Source: Mytilisepta virgata (taxonomy: Eukaryota; Mollusca; Bivalvia; Mytilida; Mytilidae). From it: a DNA stretch of 64,000 nucleotides. Where the stretch lies: contig CM051521.1 in NCBI GenBank assembly GCA_028015205.1, positions 128,658,614 to 128,722,613 on the forward strand. The letters are read 5' to 3'. Of the stretch, positions 25,538-38,400 are shown piece by piece (position 1 is the first letter of the stretch; every line of letters begins with the position of its first letter). Under the pieces are notes generated by a model. It ran no database searches. It saw only the letters and a list, made by a program, of their open reading frames with translations, and was not told the DNA's origin. The position numbers were made by a program, and so were the translations under genes.

Positions 25538-26710
25538 ATTTAAGAAAGTTTGGTTGTGTACAGATTTTTAGATACTCATTGATCAAGTCCTTCCATATTT
25601 CATTCAGAAACTTTATTTATTTATTTTGATTCCTCTAAATACAAGATTACACCAATATTATCATGCACATTTAGGTCTGTTTACTTCACGAGCTTATCAT
25701 GCACTGACTTACCTCCTGTAGTATAAAGTTAAATCTCAAATCAAAATGGTGCTGTTGTAATATGAAGTTGTAATCAAGATAAGCACTCTGTTTATAGGAA
25801 TTTATTCACTCATTATTAAGACTGATGACATATTCTGTAAATTGAGAAATTAAAATGATTTTTTTATTGTTGCAAAATATGCAACAAGATGACAATCACT
25901 ATAATTAGAACTTGCAGTATTATATTTCTATGACAACACATATATGTATCATATTTACAACTTTCACATTGTATATGGTTGATTTTCTAAGACCCATATG
26001 ATAATTTCAAAATTAATAGTAAACATAAAGTGAAAATTTCTGGGTATTATAACATGCAAAGAGAAAATGCACAAAAGAGAAATAAAAATTAGAGTTTTAA
26101 ATACAAGGGTGTGATCAGTAATGTTGCTGCTAGCTTATCATGTAGTTTAGGGAAGTCAAAGGTTTACATTTAGCTGCTATTGGAAAAACAATCATTTTGA
26201 ACTTTCACAAGCATGTTATGTACTTTCAATCACAAAAAAATAAGGTAAATAAATAACCTTTGTTCTTGTATAGTAAATATGTATTGTAAAGGGAAAAAAG
26301 TTAGTTTTAAAGAAAATGTTCTGTTGACATATTCAAATGCAATCTTATAACAACCTATCATTGATTTTTCTCCAGTCAAATGTACCTACCATGTAGCCTG
26401 ATGGTTTGTTTAAGGTTTTTTTCTTACAATAGCTAGCAATTTGCTGTGATAAGAAATTCACCTAAATTTGATAATTACATTTTGTTATATTACATTTCTG
26501 GTTAGCTATTTGTAGACTAGTACTACAGAATTTAGAAGTGTAGCCTTTCCACATCTTGCCTTATTTTGTTTTACTTTAATGAGTTGTATTTTGCTCCATA
26601 TTTAAATTGCCTTGTACAATCCTGAACAGCATTCCTGTTTATTATAAAATTTGTTATTGTGATTTTATTTATATTTGTGCAGATGAAATAAAATAATTTT
26701 TATGAATATT
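25538..26710 (+). other. 3' untranslated region of the DYDC-like gene
   Basis: An AT-rich stretch without other features runs from the stop codon to a clear AATAAA at 26687-26692. The gene would thus have a 3' region of about 1.2 kb, ending just before the tandem-core element at 26712. Confidence 0.6.
26687..26692 (+). promoter_or_regulatory. Poly(A) signal of the DYDC-like gene
   Basis: AATAAA is followed within 20-30 bp by a T-rich and GT-rich stretch (TTTTGTTTTTG), the usual arrangement of an animal cleavage site. Confidence 0.6.
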
Positions 26711-26711
26711 T

Positions 26712-29115
26712 TGTTTTTGTCTCGCCTGCAACAAAAAATCGCCAAGGTGAGATATAGGTATTACTTTACGGCTGATAAAGCGGCATAAACTTTATTTAAA
26801 CTTTAATAACTTTTCACAGATAATACCTCCAATTAAGATTTATGGTCCAGAGATACCTTATCGTATAAGGTTTGCCGCAGGATACTTCTATTTTGACCCT
26901 GACCTCATTTTCATGGTTCACTGACTTCATAAACAAATGTTAAATCTGCATCCAAGTTTCTTGGTTGAATCCATTTCTCAGTCTATAGATAGTTCTTAGT
27001 GGGTAAATGTGGGTCTGTCACTGGCTTGGGACCTTGACCTCAATTTCATGCTTGAGTGACCTGTGTCACATTTTCGTGGTTATGTCAATTTCTCAGAAAC
27101 TGTAATACATAGACCCACCGTATTTGGTCTTTTGATAGTTCTTGGTGGATAAATACCAGTCTGAAATTTGTCTCTGGACCTTGACCTCAGTTTCAAGTTT
27201 CTTGATTAAGTCCATTTTTCAGCAACTGTAATATCTTGACCCACCATATTTGGTATATAGATAGTTCTTAGTGTGTGCGTGCAAGTCTGACACCTGTCTT
27301 TGGACCTTGACCTCAATTTCATGGGTGAGTGACCTGTGACACATTTTCACAATTATGTCCATTTGTAAGGAACTGCAATACCTAAGCCAACCATATCTGG
27401 TCAATAGATAGTTCATTGTGGGTACATACCAGTATGATACCTGTCTCTGGACCTTGACCTCAATTTCATGCTTGAGTGACTTCTGTTACATTAAGTCCAT
27501 TTCTCAGCAACTGTAATAACTGGGCCCATCATATTTGGTCTGTAGATAGTTCTTAGTGGATACATGCAAGTCTAACACCGGTCAGCTAAACTTGACCTGA
27601 ATTTTATGCTTGAGTGACTTAATATACATTTTCATGATTTAGTCTATTTCTCAGCAACTGTAAAAACTACTTATTGTATAAGGTTTGCCACAGTATACGT
27701 CTCTTGTGACCCTGACCTCACCTCTATGGTTCACTGACTTCATAAACATAAATGTTAAATCTGCTTCCAAGTTTCTTGGTTGAATCCATTTCACAGCAAC
27801 TGTAATACTGGCCAACCATATTTGGCCTATAGATAGTTCTTATTGCGTAAATGTCAGTCTGTCACTGGCTTGGGACCTTGACCTCAATTTCATGCTTGAG
27901 TGACCTGTGTCTCATTTTCGTGATTATTTCAATTTCTCAGAAACTGTAATACATAGACCCACAGTCTTTGGTCTTTGGATAGTTGCCAGTCTGACATTGA
28001 TCTCTGGACCTTGACCTCAGTTTCAAGTTTCTTGATTAAGTCCATTTTTCTGCAACTGTTATACCTTGACCCACCATATTTGGTCTATAGATAGTTCTTA
28101 GTGGGTGCATCCAAGTCTGACACCTGCCTTTGTCCTTGACCTCAATTTCATGGGTGAGTGACTCGTGTCACATTTTCGCAATGTCCATTTCTTAGGAACT
28201 GTAATACCTAAGCCAACCATATCTGGTCAATAGATAGTTCATTGTAGGTACATACCAGTATGATACCTGTCTCTGGACCTTGACCTCAATTTCATGCTTG
28301 AGTGACTTGTTATATTTTTTTTAAGATTATATCCATTTGTCAGCAACTGTAATAACTGGGCTCATCATACTTGGTCTGTAGATAGTTCTTAGTGGATACA
28401 TGCCAGTCTAACACCTGTTAGCTGAATTTGACCTGAATTTTATGCTTTAGTGCTTTAATATACATTTTCATGATTTAGTCTATTTCTCAGCAACTGTAAA
28501 AACTAGACCCGCAGTATTTGGTTGATAGAGGTTCTTAGTGTATATATACCACTTTAACATCTGCTACATTACCTTTGACTTCTATTTCATTCTTGATTGA
28601 CTTGTTTCACGTTTTGGGATAATATCCATTTCTCAGGAACTGCAATACTTAGACCAACCATATTTGGTCTATAGATAGTGCTTGGTGGGTACATGGCTGT
28701 CTGACACATTGACTTGAATTTTAGACTCGAGTCACATTTTCATGATTAAGTCCATTTCTCTGTAGCTGTAATACCTCTATCCAAATGACCTCAATTTTAG
28801 ACTTGAGTGACTCTTATCCCACTTTTACAAATAAGTCCATTTCTCAACAAATGTTATAAATGTATTATAAAGACCCGCCATTTTTTGTCTGTAGATAGTT
28901 TTTGGTGGGTACATACCAGATTGAGACCTGTCATCTCACCTTGGACACAGTTTTAGGGTTTAATGACATGCATGAGATTTTTCAGACGAATGTTGCCTGA
29001 GCATTAAAATTTCTTTAATGCATTTTTCTTTGAATTGCAATATCGGGCATCAGATAATTATTATTCTATGTCCATGTGCATACTCAGGCGAGACATTTAG
29101 TCTGTCCACTCTTGT
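26712..29115 (+). mobile_element. 2.4-kb non-autonomous element with tandem core
   Basis: A perfect 11-bp inverted pair, TGTCTCGCCTG at 26718-26728 and CAGGCGAGACA at 29085-29095, bounds the block. Between them are about fifteen diverged units of roughly 130-150 bp carrying TTGACCTCAATTTCATG, GAGTGAC, TTTCTCAGCAACTGTAATA and ATAGATAGTTCTTAGTG. The units form a higher-order repeat of about 0.83 kb: 26.86-27.67 kb pairs with 27.67-28.50 kb, and a third partial set follows. A decayed end-only copy at 9790 shares about 20 bp beyond the right motif, so the inverted pair may be subterminal. No protein is encoded. The design resembles the tandem-core MITE-like or Helitron-derived elements known in bivalves. 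Confidence 0.8.
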
Positions 29116-29389
29116 TGTATTTTAGATTCTCCAGATTTACAAATTTTGGATAAGATTATCAAAGTAGAAATATTTCAGCTATTACACATATAATTTTACT
29201 ATGGGTGACAAATCTGACTTGATTCAGGATTATAGATTTGGTCGAAGACATTTGTTGAGATAGCCTTAAAAAATTATACAATTATGCATCCCCTTCCACG
29301 GATGCAGGTTTGGTTAATCTTTAAGTACCCAATAGTTGGAAAGTAATGTAATTATGAAACATATTGCAAATTTACAGTGATTGAGGATT

Positions 29390-29941
29390 ATTAAGACGAA
29401 AAAGGACAAATATACCTAAGGAGCAAAAGCCAAAAAAAAAAACAAAAAAAAACAAAAAAACAAAAACCAAAAAAAAAAAAAAAAATGTAATCCATTGGAC
29501 AGACAAACCAGGATAGACAAATGAACAACCACAAGCACAACAAATAAACACAGAAAACTAAAAAAACAATGAACAACACGAACTCCTGTAAAAACCAGGA
29601 GTGAACCCAGGTGCTCCGGAAGGGTAAGCAGTTCCTGCTACGTATACGGCACCCGTCGTAAAGTTCAAGTGATGACACCAACTTATCCCTGATAAAACCC
29701 TGGTTAAGAAGCTTTTGTGACAGGAGTAATCCTCTTTGTCGAAAGTCAGGGTAACTCACGCATGCCCTTGAAAATCGGATAAGCTGAGAAAAGTAGACGC
29801 CATATACAGGCGATGCTAGTATAGTGCTACTCAAGAAGGGAAAATTAACGATAGGAAAGTTGAAGTCATCACGTTTGTCATAAAGTTTTGTCTTCAAATG
29901 TCCTTCATAGTCTATTTCAAGAAACAAATCCAACTAAAAGT
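29390..29941 (-). pseudogene. Reverse-transcriptase element relic (3' part)
   Basis: The minus strand encodes DLFLEIDYEGHLKTKLYDKR, then DDFNFPIVNFPFL and KLLNQGFIRDKL. This is the region downstream of the YIDD catalytic box in the fuller copy at 46.7-47.2 kb. It then runs out of frame into a 3' region shared by all copies (plus strand GGACAAATATACCTAAGGAG at the end). An A-rich run near 29430-29485 sits within that 3' region. The phrase order (YIDD, then SYLDL, then LYDKRDD) is reminiscent of Penelope-like elements; I could not confirm the class. Confidence 0.7.
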
Positions 29942-32164
29942 TAGTTCTCTCCACTGATATATAAACCAAGTTAGCCAATCAGTGTTGAACATGAGTACCA
30001 GATACATTTAGATTATCCAACAATTATTAGGGCCCCACATAGTATAATGCGGGACCCTATAGTTTTCACTGCGCCCGTCTGTCTGTCCATCTGTTAACAA
30101 TTATTGTTAGCGCTTTACATTCTACATTTCTCAACGGATTTCAACTAAATTTATATGGAAGGTGTATATGGGCAATATCTTGATCACGTCGAAATTTAAT
30201 CACCGGAAAGCGGTTAAAAATATTATGTATTTTTATCCCACCGATTAAACACGTCTGGAATAGGAGAAAACGTTATCTTCTCAGGGTAAAAAATTAGCAA
30301 ACCTTGACGAAAGCGTGTGCTATAGTCAACAAACCTTCAACGTTTATCTGAACTACACATCAAATAAATTTAGTACCTCACGAAGATGACTTTTTGCAGG
30401 AATTATTTTCATGCCCATAACTAAAAAAAATTCTCTGTATATTTCAAGTATTAACAGCTTTTTACCCATTCAACAATTCCTATAGTTGTCTAATATAAAT
30501 ACCTCTATCTTGGTATTTTCTTTGTACTTTGTTTCATAACTGTTGAAATGAGCATCAAAATTAATATTGATACCCATTGCTGGTAGAGTCTGTTCTCCAA
30601 GTCGATCACTTACTTAACGGCTACGAATTCAGTACTAGCGTGAATTTGATACCTTGACATTTACTGTTGTAAATATTTTGAAAGTAATAAACAAGAAAAC
30701 GGATAACAGGAGAAGGTGACAACACTGACACCACAAATCGATTAACGCTATAAAATAATATACGCAAACCAAAAATAACAAAAAAAAAAGCACAACACAT
30801 AAACATAGAAAAAGCTGAGAGTTTTTTTCGGTGGATTTTTGATTTTTTGGTAAACCTGCACATCATATAAGCTTAGTTTTTGGCCTTCCAGGATGTGAAT
30901 CTGGAGCACTGTTGATGACACATATAATTTATGAAATGATCACAATTATAAATTATCTGGGCATTATCAGTTTTCTACTTTTATAGCGGAGTGCACCGAG
31001 ATTGCACCACACTGAATCACCTCTGTGCAGCCTGAGGAGGAGTCAAAGGCATCTCAATGCATCAGCTATAAACGTAGATAACGGATTTATCCCCGGTTTC
31101 TCCTTTCTATGGGTAAAAATAATGATCACTGGTCGAAAAGCAAAGAAAATGCGACGTTAATATCTTTATACATTTAAACTGATATTAAATTTAGGCAGAA
31201 AACTCCCTCCTTTCCATGTCGAGGATGGTACTTATGGTTCCAACCTAAGAGTTTTATGTTTTTATTATTTTTTTATATCGAAATGGGTCGCAAGGCGTTA
31301 TTCCAATCTTTCCGCGGAATGATAAGTTTTGCGTTATATAATGCTTTGACGTCACTTTTGGGACAGGACAGTTCCTATTTTTACCTATGTGAGATAAGAA
31401 ATTCACGTGCCCTTAACCACCAGACCGTCTACTCAGGCTTTTTTTACATAATACGCTTAAATTAAAGTTGTACATTCTTTACGAGAAGTATAAGTCAAAT
31501 ATAAAGTGTACCTTAAGAGGCTATTCCTGTTTAAAAAATGCGTTAAAGTCATTATTGTATTGTAATTAAAACTCGGGCGCATGTTTCATATATTATGACG
31601 TCCCAAAGACTTTTAGGGAAGTAACTCGTTTATGTAAACAATGGCATGCAACTCAGTTTTGGTTTGTTGGTTCGAGTGTTTGGGGTGAGAAACAGAATCA
31701 AACACCATGGAAAGTACAAGACTGGAAAATCTCAGACACTTCAATGTGGTAATCAAGGTACTTAACAATGTGACGGGGGCCTTGGTTTTTAACCGACGTC
31801 ACGTTAGCCAATCAACTGCCGACACATTTACTCAAAGCCGGCGATAATGTAGAATTTTAATTTCACGACAGTAACAAAATATTGACAAACAGGCTGGGCA
31901 TAATGCGGGAGATGATATATTCTCATGCACAGGAATGTCTTTATCCCAAAGAATATGTCTATACATAAAATAAACACGTTACAGAAATATAAAGATGCCA
32001 CATCATCATTAGACCCTAAACTGGATATTTCTTCATCAATGCTGAAGTTCAAGCCTTAACCGCTGTATTTCGCCAAACTATAATAACAGGACTTTGTTTG
32101 TTTGGAAATCAGTTAAAAATGGTTTTTTGTGATTGGATTGATCAAGACTACACTCAGTATTGGT
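29942..32164. other. Intergenic between the DYDC-like and polycystin genes
   Basis: It contains a repeat-like block near 30030 (AGGGCCCCACATAGTATAAT and a CTGTCTGTCCATCTG run) and the dispersed repeat at 30838-31055. Short open frames at 30.6-31.5 and 31.8-32.05 kb have no recognisable protein features. I see no gene. Confidence 0.5.
30838..31055. repeat. Dispersed 215-bp repeat, copy 1 of 2
   Basis: It matches 35536-35752 from TGATTTTTTGGTAAACC through GCACATCATATAAGCTTAG, AGCACTGTTGATGACA and TTTATAGCGGAGTGCACCGA to GAGGAGTCAAAGGCATC, at about 90% identity. No terminal structure was recognised. Confidence 0.85.
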
Positions 32165-32165
32165 G

Positions 32166-32171
32166 TTTATT
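32166..32171 (-). promoter_or_regulatory. Candidate poly(A) signal of the polycystin gene
   Basis: AATAAA on the minus strand, about 97 bases after the TAA stop at 32268-32270. This is a usual distance for a short 3' untranslated region. Confidence 0.45.
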
Positions 32172-32267
32172 TCGCAATAAATTAAAGCACAATTTCAGTA
32201 GCAACAAGTCAAAAGCAAAATTTCACGAATGAAATGAAAAACACATATAATGTTCAAAATAACACAG

Positions 32268-32428
32268 TTAGCCAACTAAAATTTTTTTCTTCTTTCTTGA
32301 CTGAACTTCTTGCATTTCCTCCTCTAGGTCTTCATCCTCCGGGAAATCTGCTATTCCGTTGCATTTTTCTATCATACATTCTACTTTTCCGTCAAGTTCG
32401 TCTAATATTTCTTGGTCAGATGATTTTC
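32268..32428 (-). other. Polycystin last exon: acidic and basic C-terminal tail
   Basis: The acceptor TTTTTTCAG precedes 32428. A 53-codon frame follows in the phase set by the donor at 33188 (GAAG|GTCAGT). It reads GKSSDQEILDELDGKVECMI and ends with an EDEDLEEEMQEVQ stretch and a KKKK cluster before TAA. Such acidic, helix-forming cytoplasmic tails are usual in polycystins. If the donor at 33188 were ignored, the protein would stop at a TGA at 33180-33182; the phase match and protein-like content favour splicing. Confidence 0.75.
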
Positions 32429-35400
32429 CTGAAAAAATACATGGCCTTTACATATTCCTTGAATTTGGAATCAGAATTATTATGTAATGTCGTTTGTCGT
32501 AAAAAATTTTATTTAGCCTTCCTCTGGTGTCAATTTCGAGGTGAAGATCAAGATAAGATGCAGTCTGTGGTACCCTTAATTTTGAGCTCATTGGGATAGA
32601 TGAGATGTAAAAAATTCCCAAAACGTGAATTGTTGAGTGATAAAACATCATCTATATAGCGGAAGATGTATTTTCAGTCATATGTGGGGATTCTGTGTCA
32701 ATAATTAATCCACTATATTCCTTCTTCATATCATAGATATCCAAATATGCCGGATTAATGTGAAAACAATTTTAGTTTCGGAAAAAGTTTTAAGGTATAA
32801 TCTAAAAGAAATTCTACAACTACAGTAACGTCTATATATAACACAGTTAAACAATAAAACAACAGCATACACGTCAATAGGTTAGGTTCACTTGATTTGA
32901 GTGATATTTTAGTTATTTACTTGGTTTTACTTTTCTTAACCTAGTCTTTCAATGATATTTTCAGTTAATTTCTCATATTTACTCCTCTGGTTCACTGAGA
33001 AGAAATACATGTTTTTTTGCATTGTTACATGGAAAAGGAACCATTTTTACAAAACATCAAGATAAAAATTTATAACCAACTGAAAATACAGAAGTCCAAA
33101 AAAAAAAAAAAAAAAAAATGCCCGAGTAAATTCTGTTATGCTGAATAATAGAAGACATCATTTGCTTTTTATTATTAGTTCACTGACCTTCTATATAGGT
33201 AAACCTATTGAGTCGAGGATCCATAGAAAACCCAGTTTTTCTTTTCTTTGGCACATCAACTCCCATTAACATTTTAAATTTCTTCATCATGTGATCCACC
33301 ACTTCATAATCATTGGACTGCTTAGACAAATCACTTCTGACAACTTCAAAACCATCGATAACAATAGTCAGAAAGAAGTTGACCAATATAAAGTTAAAAC
33401 AAAGCGCAAACATGCCAAAAATGATTGGCCCTGCAACCCTTGTAGTGGTCCACGCTGCTTCATAGTCAAATTTTCCTATCAAATATCAATCTAAGTATTA
33501 ACTGAAAGAATTTATATGAGAAGTCTTTTACTAAAGGTAATAACTTGAGAAAAAGACTATATGTAGCTCATTTAATGTTTGTTTTTGTTTCCGTTTATTG
33601 TCAGTTATTCTGTTTTTGTGTTGTGATGTTCCATCTTCATTATGTTCTATATGTCTCAGTTGTATTGGTTATATATTAAAGCGTTTTCTTTGTTTCCTTA
33701 TTCAGGTACACATTCGCTTTGTAAAGGGTTTTGAAGTTATGGATTTTCGAACTTTCCTTTTGTTCTGTTTTCTTTTGTCAATGAATAGCAGAACAAGTCG
33801 TTTATAACAACTTAATAATATGTTGTTCATAGTTAGTTGTTCATTTGTCTTCCCGGGTTTTGTCTGTCTAATGGCCTGTTCGGATTTTGTTGCCAACAAT
33901 ATATTCGTGATAAATGTCTCTCAAATTTAAAATTCCTAATGAAGCTTTATCCACACTGAGAAGCCAATTGTACGGTCAAAATTGAGAATCTAAGCTTATT
34001 TTTTAATTTTTTACTATTTAACTGAAACAAATTTATGTACCTTAAATCACAAGAAACATGCTAAAGATTTAAGAAAAGCTTTCTTTGGTTTTGACATAGT
34101 TCAATTTTAAAGAAAGAGAAATATATTTACCTAACATCATGGATAACAAAGTGCTCAAAGTTGACATAAATGTTCTGAAGTTATACATATATGTGTTGAA
34201 GAAAAAGTAAGCTGTTGTTGAAAATGCCAGGAACCCCGACATAAATACCAAACTAAAACTTAAAAGTGGTTTGGAAATGTACATCATTGTTGATCCAAAT
34301 AAAGCCACTTTCTTGTTAAATCGTAATAATCTTAAAAATCGTAACGTTTCCATGAATACCAGTAAACCAATGAAATACCCACAACACTAGAAACAGAAAA
34401 AAAAACATTTTTAAATAATCTGAAAAAGAAACATGTTTAAATAATCTGAAAAAAAAATCATGCAAGGTTTAAAATTTGAACTTCTACTTTTTATCAGGCA
34501 ATGAACTTTATTGTGATATTGTGTCAAACAACAATCAACAAATGAGGGTTAATTTACCCAGTCATCTGTCGAGAGGTGTATAAAAATTTACATTGCTACC
34601 AACTGCTGTTGGAGTCTATTCTATGGAGTCTATGGTAAAACAAGCTCAACTGCTGGTAAGTCAATAAATAAATAAAACTGGCTAGACTTGTCTTCCTCAC
34701 CATTCCGTATAAACAAAGACAATGGAAAAAGGTCAATACAAAACTTACCTCGTCCCACACAATTGCAAAGAAGAAATTGACAAAACTATTCGGATTTTCT
34801 CTGATCTTTTCCATCATCTGAACACTAATAACAGTTCTATATATGAACACCAATATCAGGCCATATGCAATACTTAGAACTATTAATTCCCAAACGTTCC
34901 AAAATTCCTGAAATATATAAATATACATTAGCACAGACACACTTATAAAATATGCACCCGTTATTTGACGTGTAACAATAGAGCAAGATTTGTCTCCGGG
35001 GATCAAACCCGGAACCTTTGGTATTGTAGTCCACCGCTCTACCAACTGAGCGAAAGGAGTAATGGAGGGTGGTTATAAGCCTGGTACGGTTCTATAACTT
35101 CAATTGTACACGAGGGAAGCCCCGTTACCTTTTCCCCACCTCAAGAGTCATCGTCGTACGATGACTATTTCCAACTTTAACCCATTTGCCAACTAGCCCT
35201 TTTTGACAACCGAGGGTTTTTTTCGTTGGGTTACAATGTAATAGTAGAGCATGATTTGTCTCCCAAAATTACCTATCGCACCAACCGGGGATGGAACCCA
35301 GAACTTTTGGTACAGTTGTCCATCGTTCTACCAACTGAGCTAAAGGAGTACTCCGCAACTACTGGAGGGTGGTTTTCTTTCATTCTCTTTTGAATTGTCG

Positions 35401-38400
35401 GAGTCAAGAAAGGGCTGAAGATTTTACAGACCTGATTTCAAAATTCAGCTTCGGCTTGGAGGAAATTATCGTGAACAGCACCCTTGTTCTCCATCTGGGA
35501 AGTACACAAAACAGAGCACCCTTATCCTCCATCTTGATTTTTGATTTTTTGGTAAACCCGCACATCATATAAGCTTAGTTTGTGGCATTCCAGGATGTGA
35601 ATCTTGAGCACTGTTGATGACAAATATAATTTATGAAATGATCACAATTATAAATTCTCTGGGCATTATCAGTTTTCTACTTTTATAGCGGAGTGCACCG
35701 AAATTGTACCACACTGAAGCAACTGTCTAGCCTGAGGAGGAGTCAAAGGCATCAAAAGGAGGTACACAAAACAAAGTACCCCTGTTCTCCATCTGGGAAT
35801 TACACAAAACAGAAAGGTTAGTGAACAGCACCCTTGTCCTCCATCTGGGAAGTACACAAAACAGACAAGTTAGTGAACAGCACCCTTGTCCTCCATCTGG
35901 TACACAAAACAGACAAAGTTATTTTGAAATTCGTCCTCCCTTATTTCTAATAAACCAAATAGATAAATGAATCCGGAAAACATTTTCCTAAGGTGATCAT
36001 TAGAAGAAATGGAAAAGTTTTGCGCATTAGACAGTATAGATATACACCTACTTTGAAGTATTCCCTTTTCATTTTCCTGATCTTTCTGACTTCTGTTACT
36101 GTATAGAAGATAATAAATGCCATCGTAATAAGCTCTATAGCCATAACAAAATACATAAACCCATTGCTGTATCTATCAAGTCGGAATATAAAAAATCTCT
36201 CAAACGGTTCAACACCTGTAAACAAATAAAATTGTTGTTGACATAACTATATTGGTTTTGTTTTTTGATGGTCGTTAGAAGCATGTAATTATCAAAAAAT
36301 GTAATGGGGATGGAAGCAGTCTAATTTAACTAGTTCATTATTTATGATAGGAATAAATCTCGTTTAATGCTGAATAGGTCTTTTGCCATTTCTTAAAAGT
36401 GAATGCTTTGAATAAACTTAATCATGAATGGACATTTCTTTATTAGAAAGTAACTTTATGTATGTCTTATACAGTTGTCGTCTTGAACTTAAACTAAATG
36501 GTGTATTGTTGTAATGTAAGTTCTTTTACGTCATATTCAACAACAAAAAATTTACTGCAAACTTTTATCTTATATTCTACTGATATTGGCTGATTGTTTT
36601 AATATTTAAGTACAAACTAAACAAGATTACCTCCTGTTTGCAGGAACTCAAGAAGGTACAAGCATATTCCAAATAGATTATTATTGGGGTTGTACAGGTT
36701 AACTTCTATAAATATTGCTCTAGTATTGTTATCCACCCAATAATTGTCCATTAATGTGTTGATTACCGACGTGGCTTCTGTCTCAGTGATACCCAAATCA
36801 GCAACATAACCACCGCCACCATAAGTAGAAAATATACCCCAGTATGGATATCCATCGATTTCATCCGATGATCTATACGAAAAATATTCATGCGGAACAT
36901 CAAATGGATCTGTAAAAAAAGGAAAAACATAAAAAAGACGTACTTGATAATTTAGAAAAGAAACAACATCGGTGCTTTAAAATGAAAACCAATTTAATAA
37001 AAAAAAAATGTGAGAGTCTTCCAAGGAAAACATGTGTCGCCTGCGGACGTCAATTTTTACAAAAGATTTTTAAATTTTCTAAAAATGAAATATATATGAG
37101 CGGTTATGGAGTAGTTGAGGAGAGAAGTTTTGGCCCCCTTTTTTTTCAAAAATGTCAATTTTCACAATTTTTAAAATTTTTTTTCTAAAAATGAAATATA
37201 TATGCACACCTGTGCATTAAGGTGTTAATGCACAGAGAAAGTTTCATCAAATTCCTTTGAGCGGTTTACGAGTAGTTGAGGATAGAAGAAAAGTGTGACG
37301 ACGCAAGACGCAAGACGACAGATGGTGATCCCTATGTGTCGACCATGCGTTCTGCAGGCGACACAATGAACTAGAGATTAATTGGTTTTCAGGCTGCCTG
37401 GGTTCACTGTCAAAAGTATGAATTATTCAAAAACTTCAACTTGTGTTCATATATATACCTGTACATTGTACACATGAACTTGTTCCAATGTGAAATATTT
37501 TAAAAACAGAAGCTTCGCCATTTCACAGGATTGAATTAAAAAAAAACCGACTTCTCTACATCCTACACTTCCATACCACATTCTCAATTAAAATATCTAT
37601 TGAAACGCCACATTCTCAATTAATATATCGATTGAAACAACAAGTTCATCAATTTTCTTTTTTCAAGAAAAATGGCACACGCAGTTAAATTTCTAGTTTT
37701 AGGTGGAGAAAAGCCTTCTTTCGTGAAGAACCACTCTGATTCTGACAAAAAGTATTCTGAAGATGAAATTACAAACATGTTTGATTTTCTCATGACAATA
37801 TATTTGTTGAATTTGGCGGTCGAATTTTTCAACAAACAATCGGCATTCCAGTGGGAACCAAGTGTGCTCCTCTCCTCACCGATCTGTTTCTGTACTCATA
37901 TGAAGCGGATTTAATTCAAGGGCTACTACGTCAAGACAAAAAGATACTAGCCCAATCTTTAAATTGTTAACTTTTCCTTCTTGAGTAGTAATAAACCAGC
38001 ATTGCCTGCATATGGCGTCTAGGTTTCTCAGCTTACCCGATATTTAGGGCCACATGTGAGTTACCATGAATTTCGATTCTTAACCAGGGTTTTTATCAGG
38101 GATAAGTTGATGTCATAACTTAGGAAATTTTACAGTGTTCCAATATCTAAGATGATGTTTGACCTTTTCCTATTGTCGTAACATTTCATGTACCTCCACT
38201 AATTTGTGACTACCACTGGACTTTGTTAAACGTCACGACGGGTTAATCTTCGAAGATACTGCTTCCCGTTAAATTTTCACTTAGAGCATATACAGATAAA
38301 AAAGGCTTTAAATTCATAGTTTTATTTGAGAGATTATCGATTAATAAAAAGTATTATGTTGCTTTTATAAATTTTAATGAATATTTATTCTTTTAGAATT

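Larger units (their letters stand above)
33188..36215 (-). other. Polycystin channel module (S2-S6 and pore)
   Basis: Four exons (36215-36052, 34907-34749, 34386-34131, 33475-33188) encode the PKD_channel domain. Segments seen in order are FMYFVMAIELITMAFIIFYT, VWELIVLSIAYGLILVFIY, the motif NPNSFVNFFFAIVWDE, RFLRLLRFNKKVALFGSTM, a hydrophobic S5, the pore region TLLSMMLGKFDYEA and S6 with FNFILVNFFLTIVIDGFEVV. These match the PKD1/PKD2 pattern segment by segment. The residue after the pore LG is Lys, where PKD2 has Asp. No EF hand follows. Confidence 0.88.

Noticed and set aside
29391..29933. 180-codon minus-strand open frame as a gene
   Set aside because: Its first part is a reverse-transcriptase fragment; the rest is translated 3' untranslated sequence of that element.
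33180..33188. In-frame TGA as the polycystin stop
   Set aside because: A donor (GAAG|GTCAGT) precedes it, and an in-phase, protein-like final exon follows a good acceptor at 32428. Another exon of the gene uses the same GTCAGT donor.
34990..35060. A functional tRNA gene
   Set aside because: A and B boxes are present, but the acceptor stem does not pair and a similar copy with a shared tail lies 290 bp away, as expected of SINEs.
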